From Eubacterium sp. AF22-9 (GTDB lineage Bacteria > Bacillota > Clostridia > Lachnospirales > Lachnospiraceae): a DNA stretch of 64,000 nucleotides. Where the stretch lies: assembly GCA_003458705.1 (NCBI GenBank), contig QRVH01000010.1, positions 1-64,000 of the forward strand. Reading direction: 5' to 3'. A program made the position numbers and the translations under genes. Shown here in pieces: positions 51,592 to 61,140 of the stretch; the first letter of the stretch is position 1, and every line of letters starts with the position of its first letter. Under the pieces are notes generated by a model, which saw only the letters and a program-made list of their open reading frames with translations, was not told where the DNA came from and did not search any database.

Positions 51592-53678
51592 ATGTCAGAG
51601 TTTTTAAGGGTATTTAATTATAAGAAAATAATAATATTGTTGTGTCTTATGCTTATTAATCTGGGACTTTTTTCATATATTAATATTCCTAAAAGCAGGA
51701 ACGGACTGACGGAACGGGAGATATATACTCATGAGAAATATCTGGAAAATATTATGACAATATTAATGATGTGATTAAAAATGCAGACAATTTACAGAAG
51801 TTTTCAATATTTAACAAGAAGAAAACATTTACATACAGTAATATAATAAGAACAGCTGACGATTTTAAAAGGATTGCGCATGTAGATGTGAGCAATGATA
51901 ACAGCAGGGCAGTTGAAGCTTTTACTGAGTATTATTATTCATATTATATTTCATTCTTTTTTCTGATGATTATTGTATATGATTTGTTCAGGTATCGTGA
52001 AAATGGAATGTGGCAGATAACATACAGCACAAAGGATGGAAGAGAGTATATAAGTCTCACGAATATGATTGTTATTGCAGCCGGTGGTCTGGTTACAGTT
52101 ATATTAATGTCATTATTTACATTTGCAGCTTCGCTGGTTTTGTATGGCGGTGTTAAAGATTTGAATAATCCTATACAAAATATTACGGGATTCGATAAAT
52201 TTACATATCCCATAAGTAAAATCCAATATGTTTTAATACTGATTGGTGTTGCTGCTATAGTTACCGTTCTTATGGGGTTACTGATGTGGACAATCTTTGT
52301 GATTTTTAGACAGAGAAATTATGCAGTAATCTGCATAGCCGCATTTATCGGAATAGAGATTGTATTATACAATAATGTTGAGGTAAACAGCACATGGAGT
52401 TTCCTGCATTTTGTTAATATTATCAATGCATTAAAATTAAATGAAATGCTAAAACATATATGAACTGGGGGTTTGCGGAATATGTTTTTTCTGTTTCCTC
52501 AGTAGTGTTATTTGAACTGGGGGTTTGCGGAATATGTTTTTTCTGTTTCCTCAGTAGTGTTATTTGCGATATTTGTTATAACAGTGGTAATGACAGGAAT
52601 AGCATATGTTAATAGCAGTTCGATGCGTCCTTATGGAAAAATTACATTATGGGACAGATGTGTAGGAATTGTAAGTCAGGGATATCAGCATATACTGGCA
52701 AAAATGCCACAGTTTATAAAGGAATTGCACAAGTTAGTTTTTTCTGGGGATGGAGTATGGTTTATAGCAGGAGTAATATTTGTTGTTGTGTATGCCTCAA
52801 CTAATGGAGTTATGAAATATACAGATGTAGAGTCATTAAAGGATCAGATGTATATAGAACATGGAGGACAGGATAAGGAATATATAAAAGAATATACACA
52901 GCAAAGAATTAATGATGTTAACGATGCCTTGCAGGAACTGGAAAATCTCGTTGCGATAAAGGATACTGATGAAGCTGGAACTGACTGGAATGACAGATAT
53001 TATGAACTCAACGGCCAGTATGAATATGCAAAAACAAAAGCTGCTTTTTGTGCAGAATTTATGGATAAACTTTTATATCTGGATGATGTTAAACAAGAGT
53101 ATGGAGTAGATGCATGGATAATGTCTGAAAGAGGATATACAGAGATTGTTGGCAGTGGTTCAGCTATGAGGGAAACAACGATATTAATAGCGCTTATTAT
53201 AGCAGTTATGTTTATTACGGCAGAAAACATACAGTTAGAGTATGTGACAGGAATGGAAATGATACTTAATGGTTCCGTGAATGGAAGGGGAAATCGTAAA
53301 CTCCAAAAGTACATATCAGCATTAATATTTACAGTAGTCCTTACAGTTGTTGTTTTTACAATAGAATATATTTATATGTATAGCATTTATGGAATGCCAT
53401 ATTTACAGGCACCGGCACTCAGCCTGAAGTCAATATATGATAAGCTGGGACATGGCATATATTCATACAGTTTTATCAGAAATGTTATTACATCTGTAAG
53501 TATAGCCGGATATATGCTATTGCGGACAGTTATAGAGCTTGTACTGGTGATTACGGCTATGAATGTAAGTATATTAATATCTTATATCTCAAAAGGAAAA
53601 TTAAACAGGGCGTTTCAGGTTGCATCGGTAGGAGTTATGATTGCAATAACTTTTTATGTAAGATGGAAACTTATATAA
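51592..53678 (+). CDS. ABC-2 type permease (copy 2; frameshifts and 52-bp tandem duplication)
   Basis: Three open parts (51592-51776, ~51750-52463, 52512-53678) make one paralogue of the permease at 47574. A missing base in the A-run near 51744, another near 52460, and a 52-bp exact repeat (52461-52512 and 52513-52564) break it; repaired length is 678 residues. Shared pieces include FTYSNIIRTADDFKR, FTFAASLVLYGG, VSQGYQHILAKMPQFIKELHKL and IMSERGYTEI. About twelve membrane segments. It should work with the ATPase at 54450, perhaps as a dimer with copy 1. Confidence 0.68.
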
Positions 53679-53741
53679 AACTTTTGACAGATGGTTTTCG
53701 TATATATAATCAGGGGATGATACTATATGTCGAAGAAAAAG
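53677..53741 (+). promoter_or_regulatory. Leader with promoter, second copy of the duplicated 65-bp segment
   Basis: TTGACA (53684-53689) and TATAAT (53705-53710), then AGGGGATG and ATGTCGAAG. It differs from 49568-49632 at two positions only, although the genes behind the two copies are not alike after the first codons. Confidence 0.65.
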
Positions 53742-54425
53742 AGTTATATAATTTTAATGGCAATATGTGTAATATTGTTTTCTGGGTGTCAGAAGAAGGA
53801 TACCGTAACAGAAGAGACACAGGAGAGAATTAGTTATCAGGAGCCGGTGATAACTGAATATGAGTCAGATGGGATGGCATATGAAAAGATGTCAGGGGAA
53901 TCAATAGAAGTTGTATATCCGAAGCTGGACAAGACATTTTATGATGAAATTTCTGTTACAGGGTGGAGAGTAAGTGGCACAGGTAGAAGTGGAATGGCAG
54001 ATAATAAGTCGGCATGCTATATAAAATATATGTGTGACTGGGAAGGATTGTATACGGATGAAAATATTCAAAGTATAAAATATACTATTTATAACAGCAC
54101 CTGTGGTTTTGTATATGCGTCAGATAATATTAATAATTATAGGAAAAAGAAGAGTATAAATATGAAAAGTGTAAGTGTATCGGGATCAGATACAGATGCT
54201 TTAAAATTATTGATTATTGCCGAACTTCCTACTACAGATGATGAAATTAATTCGTATTGGCCAAGTGTCTATATGGAAGAACAGGCTAAAATAAAAGCCG
54301 TAAATAATGCATTAATAGAAGCGGATGTTATATACAATGATGGAACTGAGAAGGTTGAATATTATAAGATGAAGACCGGAACACATTCTATGACATCGCT
54401 GGATATATATAAACAGGTTGAGTAA
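53727..54425 (+). CDS. Lipoprotein of the transporter locus
   Basis: 232 residues with a lipoprotein signal: MSKKKSYIILMAICVILFSGC, the lipobox Cys at residue 21. The mature domain has a C-terminal part like that of the anchored protein at 50833. No enzyme motif is seen. The first codons are the same as those of the 49618 gene because both belong to the duplicated leader. It lies 24 bases before the ABC ATPase gene and is probably cotranscribed with it. Confidence 0.6.
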   Translation: MSKKKSYIILMAICVILFSGCQKKDTVTEETQERISYQEPVITEYESDGMAYEKMSGESIEVVYPKLDKTFYDEISVTGWRVSGTGRSGMADNKSACYIKYMCDWEGLYTDENIQSIKYTIYNSTCGFVYASDNINNYRKKKSINMKSVSVSGSDTDALKLLIIAELPTTDDEINSYWPSVYMEEQAKIKAVNNALIEADVIYNDGTEKVEYYKMKTGTHSMTSLDIYKQVE

Positions 54426-54449
54426 AGAAAAATGTGAGGAGGTTGTATT

Positions 54450-55367
54450 ATGAAACTGGAAATCAGAAATTTAAAGAAAACATATGGAACGGTTCAGGCG
54501 TTGAAGGGAATCAGTTATACATTTACACCGGGGGTATATGGAATTCTGGGAGCAAATGGGGCAGGTAAGAGTACAATGATTAATCTTATAACAGATAATG
54601 TTTCGCGTGATAAGGTGAACGGAGGAAGTATTCTGTATGATGAAAATAATGATGAGACTGATATATTAAAGCTTGGCAAGCTGTTTAGGGCACGGGTCGG
54701 ATATATGCCGCAGCAACAGGGATTTTATGAAGATTTTTCACCTAAAGCTTTTTTAAAATATATGGCAGAGATTAAAGGGGTTAAGAAACTTAAAACTGTA
54801 GATGAGAATGGTAATGAGATTGTTAAAACGGTAAACCAGCAGATTGATGAATTGCTGGAGGTTGTCAATCTTACAAATGTGGCATATAAGAAAATTGGTG
54901 GATTTTCAGGTGGTATGAAACAGCGAGTACTTTTGGCACAGGCGCTTCTGGGTGATCCTAAAATTCTTATTCTTGATGAGCCAACTGCTGGACTTGATCC
55001 TAAAGAAAGGATTTCTATAAGAAATTATATAGCTGAGTTATCCAAGGATAAAATTATTCTTTTTGCAACGCATGTTGTAAGTGATATTGAGTGTATTGCT
55101 GATAAGGTGCTTCTATTAAAGAGTGGGGAAATAATAGCTACAGGCACACCGGTTGAACTGATTGAGAGTATGGCTGGTAAAGTCGGGGAGATAACATGTA
55201 CACTTGATGAAGTAGGAGAACTTCAGAAAGAGTATAAGATTGGTAATATAAGGCAGAGAAAGAACGGTCTTGCTTTAAGGGTTGTCGGGGACAAGCTTCC
55301 AGAAGAAGCTGTAAAAGTAGAAGATAATATTGATTTAGAAGATGTTTATCTGTATTATTTCGAGTAA
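54450..55367 (+). CDS. ABC transporter ATPase
   Basis: 305 residues. Walker A GANGAGKST, Q-loop YMPQQQGFYEDFS, signature FSGGMKQRV, Walker B ILILDEPTAGLDP and H-loop FATHVVSD are all intact. An insert of ~20 residues (KGVKKLKTVDENGNEIVK) sits before the signature. It is the only ATPase of the locus, so it probably drives both ABC-2 permeases. A strong terminator follows. Confidence 0.9.
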   Translation: MKLEIRNLKKTYGTVQALKGISYTFTPGVYGILGANGAGKSTMINLITDNVSRDKVNGGSILYDENNDETDILKLGKLFRARVGYMPQQQGFYEDFSPKAFLKYMAEIKGVKKLKTVDENGNEIVKTVNQQIDELLEVVNLTNVAYKKIGGFSGGMKQRVLLAQALLGDPKILILDEPTAGLDPKERISIRNYIAELSKDKIILFATHVVSDIECIADKVLLLKSGEIIATGTPVELIESMAGKVGEITCTLDEVGELQKEYKIGNIRQRKNGLALRVVGDKLPEEAVKVEDNIDLEDVYLYYFE

Positions 55368-55386
55368 AAAAGAGACTATGAAAAAA

Positions 55387-55420
55387 GGGAGTAAATGCTA
55401 TAAACATTTACTCCCGAAAT
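55387..55420. terminator. Bidirectional terminator between ABC ATPase and queT
   Basis: An 11-bp perfect stem, GGGAGTAAATG (55387-55397) with CATTTACTCCC (55405-55415), loop of 7, A-run before and T-rich after. Confidence 0.85.
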
Positions 55421-55424
55421 TTTA

Positions 55425-55919
55425 TTATTTTTCATCACCGAAGATTACATGTCTTACTGGTGTAAGTGCATATAAAAGTATCATGCCGATGATTCCGCAT
55501 ACGATTATCTCGCCAGCGCCAACTGTAACGAAGAACATTGCAAACATGCCCTCTGAGCCGTAAGCAAACTTAAGTACGAATGGTACAATGATTGTGTTAG
55601 CAACAATTGGTGGAACTGGTGCAAGCCACTTATGCTTTCTTAACAGGTATGTTCCGATTGCGCCAATAAGTGTTGCAATGCTTCCGAATACTACATCCCA
55701 TACGATTGCACCACCAAGGATATTAGCAATTATACATCCAACGAATAATCCTGGTATTGCTGCTGGTGTAAAGTAAGGCAGTATTGTAAGTGCCTCTGCG
55801 ATTCTGAACTGGACTGGTCCAAAACTGATGTAGTTAAAGATTACTACAAGTACTACATAGATTGCTGCGATTACAGCGGCTTGTGTGATGAATTTCACAC
55901 TCATTCCTTTTTTCTTCAT
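55425..55919 (-). CDS. queT: QueT-family ECF transporter S component
   Basis: 164 residues, five or six membrane segments. FGPVQFRIAEALTILPYFTPAAIPGLFVGCIIAN is diagnostic for QueT, the substrate-binding component for queuosine precursors; it joins the shared EcfAAT module encoded elsewhere. ATG at 55919 is 10 bases after AAAGGAG; TTG at 55925 is possible. A preQ1-type riboswitch lies directly upstream, which supports the substrate. Confidence 0.88.
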   Translation of the reverse strand: MKKKGMSVKFITQAAVIAAIYVVLVVIFNYISFGPVQFRIAEALTILPYFTPAAIPGLFVGCIIANILGGAIVWDVVFGSIATLIGAIGTYLLRKHKWLAPVPPIVANTIIVPFVLKFAYGSEGMFAMFFVTVGAGEIIVCGIIGMILLYALTPVRHVIFGDEK

Positions 55920-55930
55920 ATTCAATTATC

Positions 55931-55972
55931 TCCTTTAGTTTTGTTTTACGTGTGGAAGGTCTCGAACACACG
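55931..55972 (-). promoter_or_regulatory. preQ1-I riboswitch
   Basis: On the minus strand: stem CGTGTG (55972-55967) and CACACG (55954-55949), a 12-base loop TTCGAGACCTTC resembling the preQ1-I loop UUCxAGC...CC, then an A-rich tail AAAACAAAACTA that runs into the ribosome site AAAGGAG (55936-55930). Pairing of the tail with the loop on ligand binding would hide the ribosome site, so translational repression of queT is expected. Confidence 0.75.
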
Positions 55973-56003
55973 ATTTGCTACTGTGTCATAACACAGCCTG
56001 TGT

Positions 56004-56032
56004 AGTTTAGCAGATTATCATGAGATTGGCAA
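56004..56032 (-). promoter_or_regulatory. Likely promoter of queT
   Basis: On the minus strand, TTGCCA (56032-56027), 17-base spacer, TAAACT (56009-56004). Transcription from here would start just before a small CTGTGT/ACACAG hairpin (55981-55996) and the riboswitch. Confidence 0.5.
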
Positions 56033-56148
56033 GTACAAATGTATATTATATTTGAATGTAAGCTGGATGTAAGTTTCGTGTTATATAATTACAGTAAATA
56101 AAGAAACACATTTTTAATAAGAGGCATTGGAAAAGGAGGGCGAGATTT

Positions 56149-56646
56149 ATGGATGATAAAAATGTTGTTAAGAAAAGGGTGACTCTTGCTATTGCATTTG
56201 CAGTATTTATTGTTGTGGTAATTGCAGTAATACTACTCATTAAGCCGGTAATGTCTAAGGTTGAGGAGAACCGCACAGCAAAGGTGTCTCAGGAGACTGC
56301 ACAGGAAGCGGAAGAATTTCTTAAGACTAAGTATCCAGAAGTTGAGATTGAGAAGCGCGAAATGTATGTTAATGAGCATAAACCACAGGAGAGCACAGGT
56401 TATCACAGCAGTAAGAGTTTTGGTGATTCTGAGTATTCGTATGCATCTTATGTATTCTATGGTACAATGGATACACCAGATGCGAAAGGAGACAGCGTCA
56501 TAATCTATATGTCGGATAGCGGAAAGTCGCCATATTATACTGTTAAGGACAGTGCGAATAAAGATAATGCAAAATGGCAGATGGCGATTGTGCAGAATAA
56601 GTCAGACAATGCTAAGACTTGGGATTATGCGTTTACACAGAAGTAA
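56149..56646 (+). CDS. Small membrane-anchored protein of unknown function
   Basis: 165 residues: a membrane segment at ~12-32, a short coiled linker (ETAQEAEEFLKTKYPEVEIEK) and an extracytoplasmic domain without recognised motif. AAGGAGGGCG lies before the ATG. The stop overlaps the start of the next gene (TAATGA), so both are coupled. Its general plan is like the small anchored proteins at 50833 and 53727 but the sequence is different. Confidence 0.6.
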   Translation: MDDKNVVKKRVTLAIAFAVFIVVVIAVILLIKPVMSKVEENRTAKVSQETAQEAEEFLKTKYPEVEIEKREMYVNEHKPQESTGYHSSKSFGDSEYSYASYVFYGTMDTPDAKGDSVIIYMSDSGKSPYYTVKDSANKDNAKWQMAIVQNKSDNAKTWDYAFTQK

Positions 56647-56915
56647 TGACTAAGATTATAGGGATATATTTATTGATTATTAATGTAGTAACATTTGCTT
56701 TGTACGGAATTGATAAGTGGAAAGCGATACACAACAAATGGCGCATAAGGGAGGCGACTCTTCTTATTACAGCGCTAATCGGCGGTTCGCTTGGAGCTTT
56801 TATTGCAATGCAGATGTTCAGGCATAAGACAAAAAAGTGGTATTTTAGGTATACGGTTCCTGCTATGCTTGTTGTGCATGTGGTGGGGATGATTTTATTG
56901 GTGGTTAAATTGTAA
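56646..56915 (+). CDS. DUF1294 membrane protein
   Basis: 89 residues with three membrane segments. YGIDKWKAIHNKWRIREATL, ITALIGGSLGA and FRHKTKKWYFRY are the DUF1294 signature. Start ATG 56646 overlaps the previous stop; a longer frame from 56619 runs into the preceding gene and is unlikely. Function unknown. Confidence 0.85.
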   Translation: MTKIIGIYLLIINVVTFALYGIDKWKAIHNKWRIREATLLITALIGGSLGAFIAMQMFRHKTKKWYFRYTVPAMLVVHVVGMILLVVKL

Positions 56916-56950
56916 GCAGGCTGTTATGTGGGACAGCCTGCTTGATTTAT
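56916..56950 (+). terminator. Hairpin terminator
   Basis: GCAGGCTGT (56916-56924) pairs with ACAGCCTGC (56933-56941), an 8-base loop; the T-run is weak. Confidence 0.6.
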
Positions 56951-57028
56951 GTTTGGTGAATATGTGCGTTGTCGAAAAAATAAACTGTAAAAATTTTTAG
57001 GTTATAACCGCAAAACTTTCTGATTGAA

Positions 57029-57856
57029 TTATAGATTAAGGAGTGTAACCGCATTTTTACCAAGTATGGCATCTGTATCTTTTTCTGAAAATCCACACTC
57101 TTTTATTAAATCTACTGCGTCTTTCTGGTCGTCCCATGGGCTGTCAGAGCCGAATAATATGTGGTCTGCACCGTGAATGTTGACCATTTTCTTGAATTTT
57201 TCTATTGGAAGGCTTGCGTTGTGATTGAGCTTCTTGATGCATGATGAGGTATCAAGATATACATTTTTCATGTAATCTTCCTTTAATATGGAGGAAACTT
57301 CGTTCCATTGTCCCCAGCCACCCATGTGTGCAAGGACGAGTTTTTCTGGTTTTACTTCCTGAATCATTGTTGTAAGCCTGTCTACGCTTGATTCATCGCA
57401 GCCCGGAAAGCTTACATCGAAGCCTGCATGTATAAGTATTATAAGCCCGAGTGCTGATGCATATTCGATAAGCCTTAATGACTGCATATCATCTATATTG
57501 GTTTTCTGGAAAACCGGATGAAGCTTGATGCCTTTGAAACCATTGTTGGAAAGCCAGTTCAATATTTCTCTGAAATTCTCACAAGCCGGATGAATTGCTC
57601 CAAACGAAATTAATCCGGTTGTCTCACTTGTTTCATTGGTCTTTAAAGCAAGTGTATTGATTGTTTCACACTGACCTGGCTTAGTCGCAACGGGAAGCAG
57701 CACTGAGTAATCAATTCCTGCCTTCTTCATTGAATCTGTAAGAGAATGTACTCTGCCATCAAGATAATTGTGTATTCCTCCGCTGTGGGCTAATGTACCA
57801 ACTGCTCTGTCAGCAAGTTCATCTGGAAATGTATGTGTATGAAAATCTATTATCAT
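57029..57856 (-). CDS. Amidohydrolase_2 family metal-dependent hydrolase
   Basis: 275 residues, TIM-barrel hydrolase. The metal set is complete: HxH in IIDFHTHTFPDE, His in ILIHAGFD, His in LVLAHMGGWG and Asp in LFGSDSPWDD; GFKGIKLHPVF is also typical. Relatives decarboxylate or hydrolyse aromatic or cyclic compounds; the substrate is unknown. The start at 57856 has AAGGAGG upstream, and a 12-bp hairpin lies just before that. Confidence 0.82.
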   Translation of the reverse strand: MIIDFHTHTFPDELADRAVGTLAHSGGIHNYLDGRVHSLTDSMKKAGIDYSVLLPVATKPGQCETINTLALKTNETSETTGLISFGAIHPACENFREILNWLSNNGFKGIKLHPVFQKTNIDDMQSLRLIEYASALGLIILIHAGFDVSFPGCDESSVDRLTTMIQEVKPEKLVLAHMGGWGQWNEVSSILKEDYMKNVYLDTSSCIKKLNHNASLPIEKFKKMVNIHGADHILFGSDSPWDDQKDAVDLIKECGFSEKDTDAILGKNAVTLLNL

Positions 57857-58229
57857 AAAACCTCCTTGAGATTAGGTATATACGGCTGTCATCTGCTGTT
57901 GTGTAGGCGACAGCCGTATATTAGTCATTACATATATAATAACCATTTTGACATGGTGTATACAATTTATTACCATGTGTTTTCTCATTATTATGTATAT
58001 ACTTTTGTTTGAAAATCAAGTGTTTTTTAGGGAAAGACCTACTAAAGTTGAATCAAGTGGCGGATTAGTAGGCATCCAGCCAATACCCACCCCATCCCCA
58101 ACTCAGATAACAAGAATACAAGAATCTGCAAAAATCCTATTGACAAATAGAAAATTGAGAATATAATGATTTACATACCAAGATACTATGTTTATATGGA
58201 ATTAGATTTTGCAAGGAGGTACATGGAGG
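57857..58229. other. Divergent intergenic region with several inverted repeats
   Basis: No gene. TATACGGCTGTC/GACAGCCGTATA (57879-57890/57909-57920) forms a hairpin in the leader of the minus-strand amidohydrolase. ACATGGT/ACCATGT (57951-57957/57972-57978) overlaps a possible minus-strand promoter (TTGTAT, 18 bases, TATTAT). CCTACTA/TAGTAGG (58038-58044/58066-58072) lies in a C-rich stretch that fits no riboswitch I know. The promoter of the sulfate operon is given separately. Confidence 0.55.
58140..58167 (+). promoter_or_regulatory. Promoter of the sulfate assimilation operon
   Basis: Both hexamers are consensus: TTGACA (58140-58145), 16-base spacer, TATAAT (58162-58167), 62 bases before aprA. 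Confidence 0.75.
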
Positions 58230-59933
58230 TTGAAGAATAGAATTATTGACACAGATGTACTTATTATAGGTGGCGGAACGGCAGGGTGTTTTGCAGGTAT
58301 TACGCTTGGAAAGAAGAAAGACCTTGATGTACTGATTGTTGAGAAGGCGAACATTGTACGAAGCGGATGTCTTGCGGCAGGCGTTAATGCAATCAATGCT
58401 TATATCACTAAAGGCAGAGTTCCACAGGATTATGTTGATTATTGTAAGAATGACGCAGATGGAATAGTAAGAGAGGATCTGCTTCTTTCAATGTCGGAAA
58501 GACTTAATCATGTCACTAAGGTAATGGAGGACTTAGGACTTGTAATCCTTAAAGATGAGAATGGAGATTATGTTGCGAGAGGAAACCGCAATATTAAGAT
58601 AAATGGTGAGAATATCAAGCCGATACTGGCGGACGCAGTTAAGAAGCAGGACAATGTAACGGTAATCAATCACCTGAATATAACAGATTTCATAGTAGAG
58701 AATAACGAGATTAAAGGTGCATACGGATTTGATGTCAATGATGCAGTGTTCTATGAGATAAATGCGAAGGCAGTTATTGTGGCTACTGGCGGAGCGGCAG
58801 GCCTTTACAGACCTAACAATCCTGGATTTTCAAGACATAAAATGTGGTATCCACCGTTCAATACAGGAGCCGGATATGCAATGGGAATCAATGCAGGTGC
58901 GGAGATGACCACATTTGAGATGAGATTCATTGCTTTAAGATGTAAAGATACGATTGCTCCGACAGGAACTATCGCACAGGGCGTTCCGGCAAAGCAGCTT
59001 AATTCCAACGGCGAAGTGTATGAGAACAAATATGGTCTTACAACTTCACAGAGACTTTACGGAACAGTTACGGAAAACCGCGAGGGCAGAGGTCCTTGCT
59101 ATCTTGGAACTAAGGGAATAAGCAAGGAGCAGGAGGAAGACCTTTACAAAGCATATCTTAACATGGCACCGAGCCAGACACTTAAGTGGCTTGAGGCGGC
59201 GGGCGGTCCTTCTGAAGAAAATGTTGAGATAGAAGGAACTGAACCATACATAGTCGGAGGTCATACAGCGAGTGGTTACTGGGTTGATAACAACCGCGAG
59301 ACTACAATTCATGGGCTTTTTGCCGCAGGTGATGTTGCAGGCGGATGTCCTCAGAAATATGTAACCGGCGCTCTTGCAGAGGGCGAGATTGCAGCACAGG
59401 CAATAGCTGAAAGGCTTGAAGGCTCAGGAAAGGGCTTTGTTGTAAATGAGGTGGCAGATTCAGAGCTTTCTGAGAACGCATTTGCAAAGAAGCACGAATA
59501 TGAGAACTTCCTTAATAATAAGCAGGGGCTGGTCGATATCGAGCAGACAGAAGAAGCAATGCAGAAGATTATGGACCAGTACGCAGGCGGCATAAGCACT
59601 GATTACCAGTACAATGAAGCAAGACTTGAGCTTGCGGATGAGAAGATAAAGTTCTTAGAGAAGAGCATTGATAATCTTGCGGCACAGGATGCAGACGACT
59701 TACTTAGAATCTATGAGATAAGAGAGAGACTTACGGTGTGCAGAAGTCTTATAGCACATTTGAAGGCAAGAAAAGAAACACGCTGGCACAGCTTTGCGGA
59801 GAATATGGATTATCCGGCTAAGAGTGATGACTGGTTAAAATATGTCAACTCCCGCAAGGAGAATGGCGAGATTAAGATAATCATAAGAGACCTTGTGAGA
59901 GGAGGCGACAGCTATGAGCATTCAGATAAATAA
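58230..59933 (+). CDS. aprA: Adenylylsulfate reductase subunit alpha-like flavoprotein
   Basis: About 567 residues. FAD-binding VLIIGGGTAGCFAGIT and VGGHTASGYWVDNNRETTIH / GLFAAGDVAGGCPQKYVTGA belong to the fumarate reductase/AprA group; HKMWYPPFNTGAGYAMG is AprA-like. With AprB it reduces APS to sulfite and AMP. Together with cysD and cysN right behind, assimilation is the likely role, though AprBA is best known from dissimilatory sulfate reducers. Start codon uncertain: TTG 58230 lies 10 bases after AAGGAGG; TTG 58209 is also in frame, and the ATG at 58223 is out of frame. Overlaps aprB by 20 bases. Confidence 0.85.
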   Translation: MKNRIIDTDVLIIGGGTAGCFAGITLGKKKDLDVLIVEKANIVRSGCLAAGVNAINAYITKGRVPQDYVDYCKNDADGIVREDLLLSMSERLNHVTKVMEDLGLVILKDENGDYVARGNRNIKINGENIKPILADAVKKQDNVTVINHLNITDFIVENNEIKGAYGFDVNDAVFYEINAKAVIVATGGAAGLYRPNNPGFSRHKMWYPPFNTGAGYAMGINAGAEMTTFEMRFIALRCKDTIAPTGTIAQGVPAKQLNSNGEVYENKYGLTTSQRLYGTVTENREGRGPCYLGTKGISKEQEEDLYKAYLNMAPSQTLKWLEAAGGPSEENVEIEGTEPYIVGGHTASGYWVDNNRETTIHGLFAAGDVAGGCPQKYVTGALAEGEIAAQAIAERLEGSGKGFVVNEVADSELSENAFAKKHEYENFLNNKQGLVDIEQTEEAMQKIMDQYAGGISTDYQYNEARLELADEKIKFLEKSIDNLAAQDADDLLRIYEIRERLTVCRSLIAHLKARKETRWHSFAENMDYPAKSDDWLKYVNSRKENGEIKIIIRDLVRGGDSYEHSDK

Positions 59934-60228
59934 GTTAAAATGCGTTGGCTGTGGGCAGTGTATCGAAGCCTGTCCTGGCAACCTTATCAAGAAAGATACA
60001 GATGGAAAAGCATTTATAAAGCATGTCAAGGACTGCTGGGGCTGTACATCTTGTCTTAAGGAATGTCGTTTTGAGGCGATTAATTTCTTTCTGGGTGCTG
60101 ATGTCGGTGGCAAGGGAAGCACTCTTTCGTTCAGACAGAATGGAAGCATCAATACATGGACGGTGACTTCGCCGGACGGAACAGTTAAGACGCTTGAGGT
60201 CAACAGACAGGAATCTAATAAATATTAG
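59914..60228 (+). CDS. aprB: Adenylylsulfate reductase subunit beta-like ferredoxin
   Basis: 104 residues with two [4Fe-4S] motifs, [12 protein letters not shown] and [12 protein letters not shown], then a beta tail ([21 protein letters not shown]). It passes electrons to AprA. Shorter than dissimilatory AprB (~150 residues), since the long C-terminal tail is absent. GAGGAGGCG lies before the ATG within aprA. Confidence 0.87.
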   Translation: MSIQINKLKCVGCGQCIEACPGNLIKKDTDGKAFIKHVKDCWGCTSCLKECRFEAINFFLGADVGGKGSTLSFRQNGSINTWTVTSPDGTVKTLEVNRQESNKY

Positions 60229-60239
60229 GGAGGAATATC

Positions 60240-61139
60240 ATGGGTAATTTATCACATTTGGACGCACTCGAAGCAGAGGCGATATATATTATAAGGGAAG
60301 TTGCAGCAGAATGCGAAAAGCCGGTAATGCTGTATTCTATAGGAAAGGACAGCTCAGTTATGCTTCATCTTGCAATGAAAGCATTCTATCCTGAGAAGCC
60401 GCCATTTCCATTTCTTCACATCGATACAACATGGAAGTTCAAGGAAATGATTAAGTTCAGAGATGAGACGGCCAAGAAGCTTGGAATTGAGATGCTTACT
60501 TACACTAACGAAGAAGGTGTTAAGCAGGGAATTAATCCATTTGACCATGGCTCAGCTTACACTGATATCATGAAGACTCAGGCTCTTAAACAGGCACTTA
60601 ACAAATACGGCTTCACAGCGGCATTTGGCGGTGGACGAAGAGACGAGGAGAAATCAAGAGCTAAGGAGAGAATTTTCTCTTTCAGAAATACAGCACAGGC
60701 ATGGGATCCTAAGAACCAGCGTCCGGAAATGTGGAAGCTTTACAACACTAAGATTCACAAGGGCGAGAGCATGAGAGTTTTCCCTATCTCTAACTGGACT
60801 GAGAAGGATATCTGGCAGTACATCCAGAGAGAAAAGATTGATATTGTACCTCTTTATTTTGCAGCAGAAAGACCTGTTGTATACCGTGACGGCAATATTA
60901 TCATGGTTGATGATGACAGAATGAGACTTCTTCCGGGCGAAAAGCCACAGATGAAGAAGGTAAGATTCAGAACTCTTGGCTGTTATCCACTTACAGGCGG
61001 TGTTGAGTCAGACGCAGAAACTCTTGACGAGATTATCGAAGAGACTTTAAGTGCGGTTGAATCAGAGAGAACAAGCCGTGTTATCGACCATGAGGAAGCA
61101 GGAAGCATGGAAAGAAGAAAGAAAGAGGGGTACTTCTAG
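60240..61139 (+). CDS. cysD: Sulfate adenylyltransferase subunit 2
   Basis: 299 residues. [20 protein letters not shown] is the PP-loop (SxGKDS), [13 protein letters not shown] and [19 protein letters not shown] are family motifs. With the GTPase CysN it forms APS from sulfate and ATP. The stop codon directly precedes the cysN start. Confidence 0.95.
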   Translation: MGNLSHLDALEAEAIYIIREVAAECEKPVMLYSIGKDSSVMLHLAMKAFYPEKPPFPFLHIDTTWKFKEMIKFRDETAKKLGIEMLTYTNEEGVKQGINPFDHGSAYTDIMKTQALKQALNKYGFTAAFGGGRRDEEKSRAKERIFSFRNTAQAWDPKNQRPEMWKLYNTKIHKGESMRVFPISNWTEKDIWQYIQREKIDIVPLYFAAERPVVYRDGNIIMVDDDRMRLLPGEKPQMKKVRFRTLGCYPLTGGVESDAETLDEIIEETLSAVESERTSRVIDHEEAGSMERRKKEGYF

Positions 61140-61140
61140 A

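Noticed and set aside
58038..58072. Riboswitch upstream of the sulfate operon
   Set aside because: Only a 7-bp stem with a long loop; it lies upstream of the consensus promoter, so it would not be in the operon mRNA, and no known aptamer core was found.
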